A stretch of 64,000 bases of DNA from Solwaraspora sp. WMMD1047 (GTDB lineage: Bacteria; Actinomycetota; Actinomycetes; Mycobacteriales; Micromonosporaceae): the NCBI RefSeq assembly GCF_029626155.1, contig NZ_JARUBL010000001.1:5794501-5858500 (forward strand), read 5' to 3'. The notes below the pieces were generated by a model. That model ran no database searches, was not told the origin of the DNA, and was given only the letters and a program-made list of their open reading frames with translations. Positions 34,796-42,919 of this stretch are shown here, one piece after another. The position numbers were made by a program, and so were the translations under genes. Within the stretch, counting starts at the first letter, position 1; each line of letters opens with the position of its first letter.

Positions 34796-34938
34796 GAAGA
34801 GTATCCGGACCGGGTCGTCCTAAGCTGGGACATCGACCCGCGCTGGCAGGTCGAGACCGACCCGTCAGCGACGGCGTCGCCAACGACGGTGGCTGGCCGC
34901 TGTACCCGGCCCGCTACGAAGCACTCTTCACCGAGTAG
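34796..34938 (+). pseudogene. Unidentified decayed gene fragment
   Basis: The plus strand reads EEYPDRVVLSWDIDPRW, then QVETDP, and after a one-base shift near 34860 VSDGVANDGGWPLYPARY, then EALFTE and TAG. The composition is that of a real protein, but the first frame is preceded at once by a stop and neither half has a start. I do not recognise the family. The last 25 bases overlap the 3' end of the cobC-cobA fusion on the other strand, so the final residues of that protein (YSVKSAS) are antisense to this fragment. Confidence 0.4.
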
Positions 34939-36839
34939 GGCTGACCGGCCCGCTGACCGGCGAACGCCGCCACCGGGCCGATGACCGTGACGGCCGGCGC
35001 CCGCAGCCCGCCCTCGGCGGCCACCTCGGCGATCCGCGCCAACGGCCCGGTCAGCACCCGCTGCCGAGGGGTGCCGCCATGCTCCACACTGGCCGCCGGG
35101 GTGTCCGGATCCATCCCGGCGGCCAGCAGTGCGCCCGCCACCTCGGGCAGGGTCCGCACCGCCATCAGCAACACGATCGTCATACCGGACCGGGCCAGCG
35201 CCGCCCAGTCGACGGTGCTGCCCGGATCGCCCGGCGGCAGATGCGCCGACACCACCGCGAAGCCCTGCGAGCGGCTGCGGTGGGTGACCGGAATCCCGGC
35301 CAGTGCCGGTACGGCCACCGCGCTGCTGACCCCGGGCACGACCTCCACCGGTACGCCGGCCGCCGCGCAGGCGATCGCCTCCTCCATCCCCCGCCCGAAC
35401 ACGTACGGGTCGCCACCCTTGAGCCGGACCACCCGCAGCCCGGCCGAGGCGTGCTCCACCAGCAGTTCGTTGATCCGGTCCTGGCTGGTCGCCGGCCCGC
35501 GCGGGACCTTCGACACGTCGATGATCCGCACCCGCGGAGCCAGCTCGGCGAGCAGCCCCGGCGGCACCAGCCGGTCGGTGACCACCACGTCCGCCGCCGC
35601 CAGCCGGTCCCGCCCGCGCACCGTGATCAGCCCTTCGTCGCCCGGCCCGGCCCCGACCAGGGTCACCGACCCACCGCCACCGGCGACACTGTCCCCGCCG
35701 GCCCCCGCCGGCCCCGGCTGGGCCTGGTCCGGCGCGACGCCAGCGGAACCGGCCGAACCAGCCGGGACAGTCCGGAGATCGGTCCCGCCGGCCGGCGGGA
35801 CCGACCCGGTCAGGACCGCGCGCAGGGCGGCCAGGAAACCGGCCGTCACCTCGGGTTCGCGAACCGCCAGCCGGATCCACCGTGGGCCGAGACCGGGGAA
35901 GGTGTCACCGCGCCGGACGGCGTACCCGGCCCGGCGCAGATCCCGCCGCAGCCGGTCGCCGTCCAGCCCGGTGTCGACCAGCACGAACGGTCCGCGCGCC
36001 GGTTCCACCACCGACAGCCCCAGCTCCCGCAGACCCGCCACGAGTACGCCCCGATCGTGCTCGGCCCGCACCGCCAGCTCGCTCGCCTGGCCCAGCGCCG
36101 CCGGGGTCAGACAGGCGGTGATCGCGGTCAGCGCCAACGACGAGACCGACCAGGGCGGTTGCTGCTCGGCGATCCGGGCCACCAGCGACTCGTCGCCAAC
36201 CAGGTAACCGGCCCGCAGCCCGGCCAGCCCCCAGGTCTTGGTCAGGCTCCGGACCACGACCAGCCCCGGCAGGTCGGCACCGGCCAGCGACTCCGGCTCC
36301 CCGGGTACGGCGTCCAGGAACGCCTCGTCCACCAGCAGGATCCGGCCGGGGCGGACCAGCTCCCGCAGCTCGGACGCCGGGTGCAGGACCGAGGTCGGAT
36401 TGGTGGGGTTGCCGATGACCACCAGGTCGGCCTCCTCGGGCACCGTCGAGGCGGCGAACCGGAATCCCTCGTCGGCCCGCAACAACACCCGGTGCACCCG
36501 GTGCCCGGCGGTGGCCAGCGCCACCTCCGGCTCGGTGAACTGCGGGTGCACCACCACCGCGTGCCGCACGTCGATTCCGGGCCGCAGCGCGCGGGCCAGC
36601 AGCGTGAACGCCTCGGCCGCACCGGCGGTCGCCAGGACCTCGCTGACCCGGCGGTGGTGCCGGGCGGCGACGGCGGCCCGGGCCGCCGTCGCGTCCGGGT
36701 AGCCGGCCAGCTCGTCGAGGTGCTCGGCGAGGTGGCGGCGCAGCCACTCGGGCGGGCGGGGCAGTCGCACGTTGACGGCGAGGTCGACCAGGCCGGGGGC
36801 GAGGTCCCGGTCACCGTGATGCCGCAGTTCGCTGGTCAC
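34914..36839 (-). CDS. CobC-CobA fusion: threonine-phosphate decarboxylase-like and uroporphyrinogen-III methyltransferase
   Basis: A 641-residue two-domain protein. Residues 1 to about 340 are a fold-type I PLP enzyme of the CobC/CobD group (VNVRLPRPPEWL, VVHPQFTEPEVAL, VIGNPTNPTSVL, LVDEAFLD, PLP-Lys in SLTKTWGLAGLRAGYLVG). It should make the aminopropanol phosphate arm of cobalamin from L-threonine phosphate. After a Gly/Pro linker, residues from about 385 are CobA/SUMT (VTLVGAGPGDEGLITVRG, RLKGGDPYVFGRGMEEA, VPGVSSAVAVPALAGIPVTHR), which turns uroporphyrinogen III into precorrin-2. GTG start 11 bases after cobB. Early and late pathway steps are thus joined in one chain. Confidence 0.9.
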   Translation of the reverse strand: MTSELRHHGDRDLAPGLVDLAVNVRLPRPPEWLRRHLAEHLDELAGYPDATAARAAVAARHHRRVSEVLATAGAAEAFTLLARALRPGIDVRHAVVVHPQFTEPEVALATAGHRVHRVLLRADEGFRFAASTVPEEADLVVIGNPTNPTSVLHPASELRELVRPGRILLVDEAFLDAVPGEPESLAGADLPGLVVVRSLTKTWGLAGLRAGYLVGDESLVARIAEQQPPWSVSSLALTAITACLTPAALGQASELAVRAEHDRGVLVAGLRELGLSVVEPARGPFVLVDTGLDGDRLRRDLRRAGYAVRRGDTFPGLGPRWIRLAVREPEVTAGFLAALRAVLTGSVPPAGGTDLRTVPAGSAGSAGVAPDQAQPGPAGAGGDSVAGGGGSVTLVGAGPGDEGLITVRGRDRLAAADVVVTDRLVPPGLLAELAPRVRIIDVSKVPRGPATSQDRINELLVEHASAGLRVVRLKGGDPYVFGRGMEEAIACAAAGVPVEVVPGVSSAVAVPALAGIPVTHRSRSQGFAVVSAHLPPGDPGSTVDWAALARSGMTIVLLMAVRTLPEVAGALLAAGMDPDTPAASVEHGGTPRQRVLTGPLARIAEVAAEGGLRAPAVTVIGPVAAFAGQRAGQPYSVKSAS

Positions 36840-36849
36840 GGGCAGCACC

Positions 36850-38427
36850 CTAGGTCCCGGACCGGCCGGCGGACCCGGCGGTGGCGTCGGAGGTGGCGAA
36901 CATCGCGACCGCGGCGGCGAACCGCCCGGCCAGTAACGGATGACCGGCCCAGTGCACGTGCAGATAGGAGGCGTGCACCGTCGGCACCGGACCGGGCCGG
37001 GCAACCGGACCGGATGCGGCGGCCGGACCGGATGCGGCGGCCGGACCGGATCCGGCCGCCGGACCGGGCGCGGCGCCGATCGTCGGGCCGGTCGCGAAGC
37101 CGTCGTCGGTGTGGGCCGGGGCGGCGGGGGCGGGGCGGCTGAGCCGCCAGGCGGGACGGCCGCCGGGGCGGGTCGACACCTCGGTGCGGTGGAACTCGTG
37201 CCCGGTCACCCGGGTACCGGCCGGGGCCAGCACGGTGTCGGTCGTCGCGACCGCGTCCCGGTAGCCGAGGGTCAGTCGGCCGGTCATCCGCGCGGATGCG
37301 TCGAGGACTCCGGCCATCGGCGTACCGTCGATGTCCTTGCAGAGATAGAGCAGCCCGGCGCACTCGGCGACGATCGGCAGGCCCCGGGCCGCCGCGCTGG
37401 CGACGGCGCCGCGCAGTGCGCCGTTCGCGGCCAGCTCGGCGGTGTGCAGCTGCGGGAACCCGCCGCCCAGATAGAGGCCCGCGCAGGCCGGCGGCAACCG
37501 CTCGGCGTGCAGCGGATCGACGGGAACGACCCGGAGCCCGGCCGCGGCGAGCAGTTCGTCGGTTTCGGCGTACCGGAAGGTGAAGGCCGGCCCGGACGCG
37601 ACCGCGACCGTCGCGGGTTGATCGGCCGGGCCGAACGACGGGCCGCGGGATGGGCAGCCGGGCAGGCCGGCACCGGCAGCCGCGAGCTCACCGGCCGGGT
37701 CCCAGGGCGGGCCGGGCAGGTCCGGCGCGCGCCCCGCGACGGCCATGATCGCCGGCAGGTCCAGCGCCCCGGCGACCTGCTCGCCGAGGCGGCGGACGGT
37801 CCGGGTCGCCACCGGGCCGCGTTCGGCCGCCGGTACCAGGCCGAGATGCCGGCTGGGGGTGGCCAGGTCCGCGTTCCGGCGCAGCGCGCCAAGCACCGGT
37901 ACGCCGGTCAGCCCGACCGCCGCACGGACCTCCGCCTCGTGGGTGGCCGAACCGACCTTGTTCAGGATCACCCCGGCCAGGATGCCCGGCGGGTCGAAGG
38001 TGGCGAACCCGTGGATGGTCGCGGCCACGCTGCGGGCCGCCCCGGACACGTCGACCACCAGCACCACCGGCGCACCCAGCAGCCGCGCGACGTGGGCGGT
38101 GGAGGCGAAACCCGCCCGGCCGAGTGCGCCGTCGTACAGCCCCATCACCCCCTCGATCACAGCGATGTCGGCCGGGGTGGGGGTGGCCGCGCCGTGCAGC
38201 AACAGCGGTACCAGCCGCTGTTCGCCCTGCAGGTGCGGGTCGAGATTGCGGCCCGGCCGACCGGTGGCCACCGCGTGGTATCCGGCGTCGATGTAGTCGG
38301 GGCCGACCTTGTGGCCGCTGACCGACAGGCCGCGCGCGGCCAGCGCGGCCATCAGCCCGGTGGCGATCGTGGTCTTGCCCTGGCCGGAGGCGGGCGCCGC
38401 GATCACGAGCCGGGGCAGCCGGGTCAC
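36850..38427 (-). CDS. cobB: CobB, hydrogenobyrinate a,c-diamide synthase
   Basis: A 525-residue glutamine-dependent amidotransferase. It has an N-terminal ATP-binding half (P-loop in IAAPASGQGKTTIATGL, HKVGPDYIDAGYH, VEGVMGLYDG-like VIEGVMGLYDGA) and a C-terminal class I glutaminase half with nucleophile Cys in VAECAGLLYLC and His in TVHASYLHVHW. It amidates side chains a and c before cobalt insertion. An extra segment before the last strand carries 6-residue repeats (GPAAAS). The GTG start overlaps the cobO stop (GTGA). It is part of the riboswitch-controlled chelatase-cobO-cobB-cobCA operon. Confidence 0.93.
   Translation of the reverse strand: MTRLPRLVIAAPASGQGKTTIATGLMAALAARGLSVSGHKVGPDYIDAGYHAVATGRPGRNLDPHLQGEQRLVPLLLHGAATPTPADIAVIEGVMGLYDGALGRAGFASTAHVARLLGAPVVLVVDVSGAARSVAATIHGFATFDPPGILAGVILNKVGSATHEAEVRAAVGLTGVPVLGALRRNADLATPSRHLGLVPAAERGPVATRTVRRLGEQVAGALDLPAIMAVAGRAPDLPGPPWDPAGELAAAGAGLPGCPSRGPSFGPADQPATVAVASGPAFTFRYAETDELLAAAGLRVVPVDPLHAERLPPACAGLYLGGGFPQLHTAELAANGALRGAVASAAARGLPIVAECAGLLYLCKDIDGTPMAGVLDASARMTGRLTLGYRDAVATTDTVLAPAGTRVTGHEFHRTEVSTRPGGRPAWRLSRPAPAAPAHTDDGFATGPTIGAAPGPAAGSGPAAASGPAAASGPVARPGPVPTVHASYLHVHWAGHPLLAGRFAAAVAMFATSDATAGSAGRSGT
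37004..37070 (-). repeat. 18-bp tandem repeats inside cobB
   Basis: About three and a half imperfect copies of an 18-bp unit (plus strand CCGGACCGGATGCGGCGG) encode GPAAAS repeats in a loop between the CobB glutaminase strands. They are in frame and add flexible residues only. Confidence 0.75.
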
Positions 38428-39038
38428 CACTCGATCCCCCGCTGGCCCTTCTGCCCGGCGTCCATCGGGTGCTTGACCTTCGTCATCTCGACGACCAGGT
38501 CGGCGGCCTCCACCAGTCGCGGGTCGGCGTCCCGGCCGGTGATCACCACGTGCTGGTGGCCGGGGCGGTCGCGCAGCGTACGCACGACGTCGGAGACGTC
38601 GACCCAACCCCACTTCATCGGGTATGTGAACTCGTCGAGCACGTAGAGCCCGTGCCGACCCGCGGCGAGCCGCCGCTTGATCTCCAGCCAGCCGTCGAGA
38701 GCGTCGGCGGCGTGGTCGGCCTCCGAACCGGCCCGGCGGCTCCAGCTCCAGCCGGCGCCCATCTTGTGCCACTCGACCGGGCCGCCCTCGCCGGTCTGCT
38801 CGTGCAACCGGCCCAGGGCGAGCATCGCCGACTCCTCACCGACCCGCCACCGGGCCGACTTGACGAACTGGAAGACCGCGATCGACCAGCCCTGGTTCCA
38901 GCCCCGCAGGGCGAGTCCGAAGGCGGCCGTCGACTTGCCCTTCATCGGTCCGGTGTGGACGATCAGCAGCGGGCGGTTGCGCCGCTGCCGGGTGGTGAGC
39001 CCGTCATCCGGAACCCGCTCCGGCTGTCCCTGCGGCAT
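38424..39038 (-). CDS. cobO: CobO, corrinoid adenosyltransferase
   Basis: A 204-residue ATP:cob(I)yrinate adenosyltransferase of the CobA/CobO/BtuR type. Its P-loop is HTGPMKGKSTAAFGLALRGWNQGW, with PM where most members have NG. It continues with VFQFVKSARWRVGEE, YVLDEFTYPMKWGWVDVSDVV and HVVITGRDADPRLVEAADLVVEMTKVKHPMDAG, all family features. It attaches the 5'-deoxyadenosyl ligand to cobalt. The start codon overlaps the chelatase stop by one base (TGATG) and the stop overlaps cobB. Confidence 0.94.
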   Translation of the reverse strand: MPQGQPERVPDDGLTTRQRRNRPLLIVHTGPMKGKSTAAFGLALRGWNQGWSIAVFQFVKSARWRVGEESAMLALGRLHEQTGEGGPVEWHKMGAGWSWSRRAGSEADHAADALDGWLEIKRRLAAGRHGLYVLDEFTYPMKWGWVDVSDVVRTLRDRPGHQHVVITGRDADPRLVEAADLVVEMTKVKHPMDAGQKGQRGIEW

Positions 39039-41353
39039 CAGGCGGCCCGCCGTCCGGGCCGCGCCCCGCCGTCGCGTGCTCCGGAGCCGGTGCCGCGGGC
39101 TCCCGGCTGCCCGGCGGTGCGCTCCCGGACGACGGCGGTCAGGGCCGTCGCCGCGACCGCCGCCAGCGGCAGGTACTCGGCCCGCATCGCGGCGGCCAAC
39201 TCGTCCGCCAGCCCCATCCGGATCCGACCGGACTCGCAGTCGACCACCACCGCCCGGAACCCGGCGGCGGCCAGCAGCGCTCCGGCCCGCATCGCCCGCC
39301 GGACCGGTTCGACGCCGGCGGTGGCCCGCCCGTCGGTCACCACCACCAGCAGCGGCCGGCGGCGCGGATCGCGGATCGCCTCGACCCGCAGCGCCTCGCC
39401 GGCCCGCAGCAGCCCCTCGGCGAGCGGGGTACGCCCACCGGTCGGCAGCGACGCCAGCCGGGCGGCGGCGGCCTCCACGCTCGACGTCGGGGGCAGTGCC
39501 AGCTCCGCCGACCCGCCGCGGAAAGTGACCAGGCCGACCTTGTCCCGGCGCTGGTACGCGTCCAGCAGCAGGGAGAGCACGGCGGCTTTCACCTCGCGGA
39601 TCCGTTGCCGGGAACCCATCGAGCCGGAGGCGTCGACGCAGAACAGAATCAGGTTCCCCTCCCGCCCTTCCCGGATCGGCATCCGCAGGTCAGCCTGGCG
39701 GATCAGCAACCCGGGACCGGTCCGGCCCCGGGCCCGCTGGTGCGGCGCGGCCACCCGCAGGGTGGCGGGCAGGTGCGGCCGCCCGGCGCGGTCCCCGGTG
39801 GGCTGGCTGGCGCGGACGGTCCGGCCGACGGTGGTCTCGGCCCGGGACCGGCGGCCGGCGACGCCCAGTCCGGTGCCGGGCACGGTCAGCAGCCGGGTCC
39901 GGTACGGATCGGCGGCACCGACGCCTGCCGATTCGGCGTCCCGACCGGCTGGCCCGGACAGGTCCTCCCGGCCGCTCCCGCGATCGCCATCCGCCGGGCC
40001 GGCGGAACCGCTCGCACCACCCGCACCGCTCGCACCACCCGCACCGCCCCCGTCCGCACCGCTGCCGTTTCCGCCCGCACCGCCGCCGGTCCCGTACACC
40101 TCGCCCGCACCGCCGTCGGTCCCACCCGCGTCGTCGGTCCCGCCGGCGCCGGCCGTACCCGGACCGGATCGACCCGGCCCGCCGGGGCCACCCGGACCCG
40201 GCGGATCGGGTTCGTCGTCCGGGTCGGCGGCGGCCGGATCGACCGGCCGGTCCGTCGGGTCCAGATCGGCGCTCTCGTCGTCCAGTCCGGCGGCGGCGAG
40301 CGCCCGGTCGAGCTGGTCGGTGTCGAGGCCGGGCGGGTCGAACGGGTTGCGGCGCCGCCGATGCGGCAACGCGAGCCGGGCCGCCGCCCGGATGTCGGCC
40401 GCCGAGACGCTGATCCGGCCGCACCAGGCGGCATGGGCCATCGCCGCCCGGGCGGTGACCAGGTCGGCCCGCATGCCGTCGACCTCGAACGCCGCGCAGA
40501 CCTCGGCGATCCGGTGCAGCGCCCGGTCACCGAGCACCACCGCCGGGAGCAGCTCGCGGGCGGTGGAGATCCGGTCGGCCAGCGCCGCGTCGGACGCCGC
40601 GTACCGGGCGCCGAAGGCCCCCGGGTCCGACTCGTACGCCAGCCGCCGGCGCACCACCTCGGCCCGGACGGCCGGGTCCCGGCTGGCCGCCACCTCGACG
40701 GTGAGGCCGAACCGGTCGAGCAGCTGCGGACGCAGCTCGCCCTCCTCCGGATTCATCGTGCCGACCAGCACGAACCGGGCCGGGTGGGAGACCGAGACGC
40801 CGTCCCGCTCGACCGTCGCCCGGCCCATCGCGGCGGCGTCGAGCAGCACGTCGACCAGGTGGTCGTGCAGCAGGTTGACCTCGTCGACGTAGAGCAGTCC
40901 GCGGTGCGCGGCGGCGAGCAGCCCCGGCTCGTACGCGGTGACGCCCTCGGCGAGCGCGCGTTCCAGGTGCAGCGAGCCGAGCACCCGGTCCTCGGTCGCG
41001 CCGACCGGCAGCTCCACCAGCCGCGCCGGCCGGACCTCGGCCCCGGGCAACCGACCGACCGGACCGCCGACCGGGCCATCGGGCCGACCTGCGGGCCGGC
41101 CGCCGGCCGGAGTCGGGTGCGGGCCGTCCGGGCAACCGGGATCGGGGGCGGCCGGAGCGCAGGAGAACCGGCAGCCGGCCAGCACCGGCACCGGCGGCAG
41201 CAACGCGGTCAGCGCCCGCACGATCGTCGACTTGGCGGTGCCCTTCTCGCCCCGGACCAGCACTCCGCCGATCGCCGGGGAGATCGCCGAGAGGGTGAGG
41301 GCCAGGGCCATGTCGGCCATCCCGACCACGGCGGTGAACGGGTAGGGCACCAT
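39038..41353 (-). CDS. ChlI/ChlD-type chelatase ATPase for cobalt insertion
   Basis: A 771-residue AAA+ protein: an N-terminal ChlI-like ATPase (Walker A VRGEKGTAKSTIVRAL, Walker B LLYVDEVNLLHDHLVDVLLD, VGTMNPEEGELRPQLLDRFG), a Pro/Asp-rich then Gly/Ala-rich linker of about 150 residues, and a C-terminal von Willebrand A domain (ILFCVDASGSMGSRQRIREVK, the MIDAS D-x-S-x-S). It matches the fused magnesium-chelatase I/D type and probably powers CobN, since the CobS/CobT pair is absent. A 60-residue Pro-rich insert follows the P-loop region. AAGGGG nine bases before the ATG supports the start. First gene after the third cobalamin riboswitch. Confidence 0.9.
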   Translation of the reverse strand: MVPYPFTAVVGMADMALALTLSAISPAIGGVLVRGEKGTAKSTIVRALTALLPPVPVLAGCRFSCAPAAPDPGCPDGPHPTPAGGRPAGRPDGPVGGPVGRLPGAEVRPARLVELPVGATEDRVLGSLHLERALAEGVTAYEPGLLAAAHRGLLYVDEVNLLHDHLVDVLLDAAAMGRATVERDGVSVSHPARFVLVGTMNPEEGELRPQLLDRFGLTVEVAASRDPAVRAEVVRRRLAYESDPGAFGARYAASDAALADRISTARELLPAVVLGDRALHRIAEVCAAFEVDGMRADLVTARAAMAHAAWCGRISVSAADIRAAARLALPHRRRRNPFDPPGLDTDQLDRALAAAGLDDESADLDPTDRPVDPAAADPDDEPDPPGPGGPGGPGRSGPGTAGAGGTDDAGGTDGGAGEVYGTGGGAGGNGSGADGGGAGGASGAGGASGSAGPADGDRGSGREDLSGPAGRDAESAGVGAADPYRTRLLTVPGTGLGVAGRRSRAETTVGRTVRASQPTGDRAGRPHLPATLRVAAPHQRARGRTGPGLLIRQADLRMPIREGREGNLILFCVDASGSMGSRQRIREVKAAVLSLLLDAYQRRDKVGLVTFRGGSAELALPPTSSVEAAAARLASLPTGGRTPLAEGLLRAGEALRVEAIRDPRRRPLLVVVTDGRATAGVEPVRRAMRAGALLAAAGFRAVVVDCESGRIRMGLADELAAAMRAEYLPLAAVAATALTAVVRERTAGQPGARGTGSGARDGGARPGRRAA

Positions 41354-41406
41354 CGGGCGAACCCCTTTACCTCGCACGGGTGTCCACGCCCGCGACCGGT
41401 CATGTC

Positions 41407-41431
41407 CACGCCGGGAGGAGGGCCCGGCGTG
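41407..41431 (-). terminator. Hairpin abutting riboswitch P1
   Basis: CACGCCGGG and CCCGGCGTG pair around a 7-base loop (minus strand CCCTCCT) and begin on the last base of the riboswitch P1. This fits an expression platform, either a terminator or a regulatory hairpin whose loop could also pair with the AAGGGG of the chelatase gene. Confidence 0.45.
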
Positions 41432-41553
41432 CGACAGCGACGCGAGTGTCTGGCTCCCGGGCCGCCTCGCGCCGGCCCGGTCACAGTGGCGGGACCGCCC
41501 CGGACTCGCCGCCCTCGCGGGCTGCTCACCGGCGTTCCTCACTGCGCTGTCGC
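41431..41553 (-). ncRNA. Cobalamin riboswitch upstream of the chelatase operon
   Basis: On the minus strand P1 is GCGACAGCG / CGCTGTCGC. Inside are GAGGAACGCCGGTGAGCAG, GTCCGGGGCGGTCCCGCCACTGTGACC (the B12 box, given in two parts here: GTCCGGGGCGGTCC and CGCCACTGTGACC) and GGGAGCCAGACACTC. The second helix is slightly altered from consensus. It should repress the chelatase-cobO-cobB-cobCA operon when cobalamin is plentiful. The rest of the 267-bp gap up to cobL holds the divergent cobL promoter. Confidence 0.92.
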
Positions 41554-41607
41554 GGTCGATGATCGCACAGGCGCGGCCGGAGTGGCAGAGTCCGGGCGCC
41601 GGTCGGC

Positions 41608-41613
41608 TACCGT
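41608..41613 (+). promoter_or_regulatory. -10 element of the cobL-cobM-cobF operon
   Basis: TACCGT seven bases before GTG 41621, with no Shine-Dalgarno sequence, which suggests a leaderless start and no riboswitch control of this operon. Confidence 0.45.
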
Positions 41614-41620
41614 TCCGCCG

Positions 41621-42919
41621 GTGAACTTCCTGACGACCGGGCCGCCGTCGACAACCGGGACGCCACCGACGACTGAGGTGCCGTCGACGGCCGGGGCGCC
41701 CGCGACGGTCGCCGTGGTGGGAATCGGTGCGGACGGCTGGTCGGGATTGACCCCCGCCGCCCGGGCGGCGATCGGCGCCGCCGGGGTGTTGTTCGGCGGC
41801 CGCCGCCAGCTCGCCATGGTTCCGGCCGAACTGCCGGTCGACCGGATCGCCTGGCCGTCGCCGATGCTGCCCGCGCTGCCGGACCTGCTCGCCACCCACG
41901 CCGACCGGCGGATCTGCGTGCTGGCCAGCGGAGATCCGATGTGGTTCGGCGTCGGCGCCCGGATCGCCGACCTGCTCGGGCCGGACCGGCTCACGGTGTA
42001 TCCGCACCCGTCGTCGATCTCGCTGGCCTGCGCCCGGCTCGGCTGGGCGGTGGAACGCACCACAGTGGTCAGCGCCGTGGGTCGCCGTCTGGACCGGGTC
42101 CGCCGGGCCCTGCATCCGGGCCGGAACCTGCTGGTGCTCAGTGCGGACGCCGGCACGCCGGCCGCGCTCGCCGCGGTGTTCACCGAGGCCGGGTTCGGCG
42201 CCAGCGAGCTGACCGTGCTGGAGTCGGTCGGCGGCCCGGACGAGGGCCGGGTGACCGGCGTCGCCGCCGGCTGGGCGCACCCGCCCGGGGCCGCGCTCAA
42301 CCTGGTCGGTGTGCGGGTGGCGGCCGCGCCGGAAACCCGGGTGCTCTCCACCGTGCCCGGCCTGCCCGACGACGCCTTCCAACACGACGGCGCGCTCACC
42401 AAACGGGAGGCCCGCGCGCTGGCCCTGTCCCGGCTGGCACCGCTCCCCGGCGAGCTGCTCTGGGACGTCGGTGCCGGGTCGGGCAGCGTCGCGGTCGAGT
42501 GGATGCGCACCGACCCGAGCTGCCGGGCGGTCGCCGTGGAGTCCCGACCGGACCGGGCGGACCGGATCGAGGCAAACGCGGGCGCGCTCGGCGTACCCGA
42601 TCTGGTTGTCGTGCGCGGCGCGGCGCCGGCCGTGCTCGCGGACCTGCCGCGTCCGGACGCGGTGTTCGTCGGCGGCGGGGTCACGGTCAGCGGGCTGGTC
42701 GACGCGGCGTGGGCGGCGCTACCGGCCGGCGGCCGGCTGGTGGCGCACGCGGTCACCATCGAGGGTGAGCGGGTACTGACCGAGCAGGCGGCCCGGCGCG
42801 GGGGCGACCTGACCCGGCTCGGCGTCGAGCGGGCCGGTCCGCTCGGCGGCTTCACCGGCTGGCGGCCGGCCCGCCCGCTGGTGCAGTGGGCGGCGGTCAA
42901 GCGAGCGGCGCCGGCGTGA
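41621..42919 (+). CDS. cobL: CobL, precorrin-6B C5,15-methyltransferase (decarboxylating)
   Basis: A 432-residue fusion of the CbiE- and CbiT-like domains. The N-terminal half is a tetrapyrrole methylase (VVGIGADGWSGLTPAARAAI, LASGDPMWFGVGARI, SISLACARLGW) and the C-terminal half a Rossmann methyltransferase that decarboxylates the C-12 acetate (LLWDVGAGSGSVAVEWMR, VFVGGGVTVSGLVDAAW, RLVAHAVTIEGERVL). The GTG start at 41621 precedes an unusual Thr/Pro-rich N-terminal 27 residues (repeats like TTGTPPTTEVPST). Its stop overlaps cobM (GTGA). Operon cobL-cobM-cobF, divergent from the riboswitch-controlled chelatase operon. Confidence 0.93.
   Translation: MNFLTTGPPSTTGTPPTTEVPSTAGAPATVAVVGIGADGWSGLTPAARAAIGAAGVLFGGRRQLAMVPAELPVDRIAWPSPMLPALPDLLATHADRRICVLASGDPMWFGVGARIADLLGPDRLTVYPHPSSISLACARLGWAVERTTVVSAVGRRLDRVRRALHPGRNLLVLSADAGTPAALAAVFTEAGFGASELTVLESVGGPDEGRVTGVAAGWAHPPGAALNLVGVRVAAAPETRVLSTVPGLPDDAFQHDGALTKREARALALSRLAPLPGELLWDVGAGSGSVAVEWMRTDPSCRAVAVESRPDRADRIEANAGALGVPDLVVVRGAAPAVLADLPRPDAVFVGGGVTVSGLVDAAWAALPAGGRLVAHAVTIEGERVLTEQAARRGGDLTRLGVERAGPLGGFTGWRPARPLVQWAAVKRAAPA

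Noticed and set aside
38469-40892. Open frame of 807 codons on the plus strand across cobO and the chelatase gene
   Set aside because: Antisense shadow of GC-rich coding DNA; Ser/Arg/Pro-rich translation with no family motif, while the minus-strand genes are clear.
39605-41620. N-terminal extension of cobL into the chelatase gene
   Set aside because: The frame is open only because of base composition; cobL motifs begin after GTG 41621.
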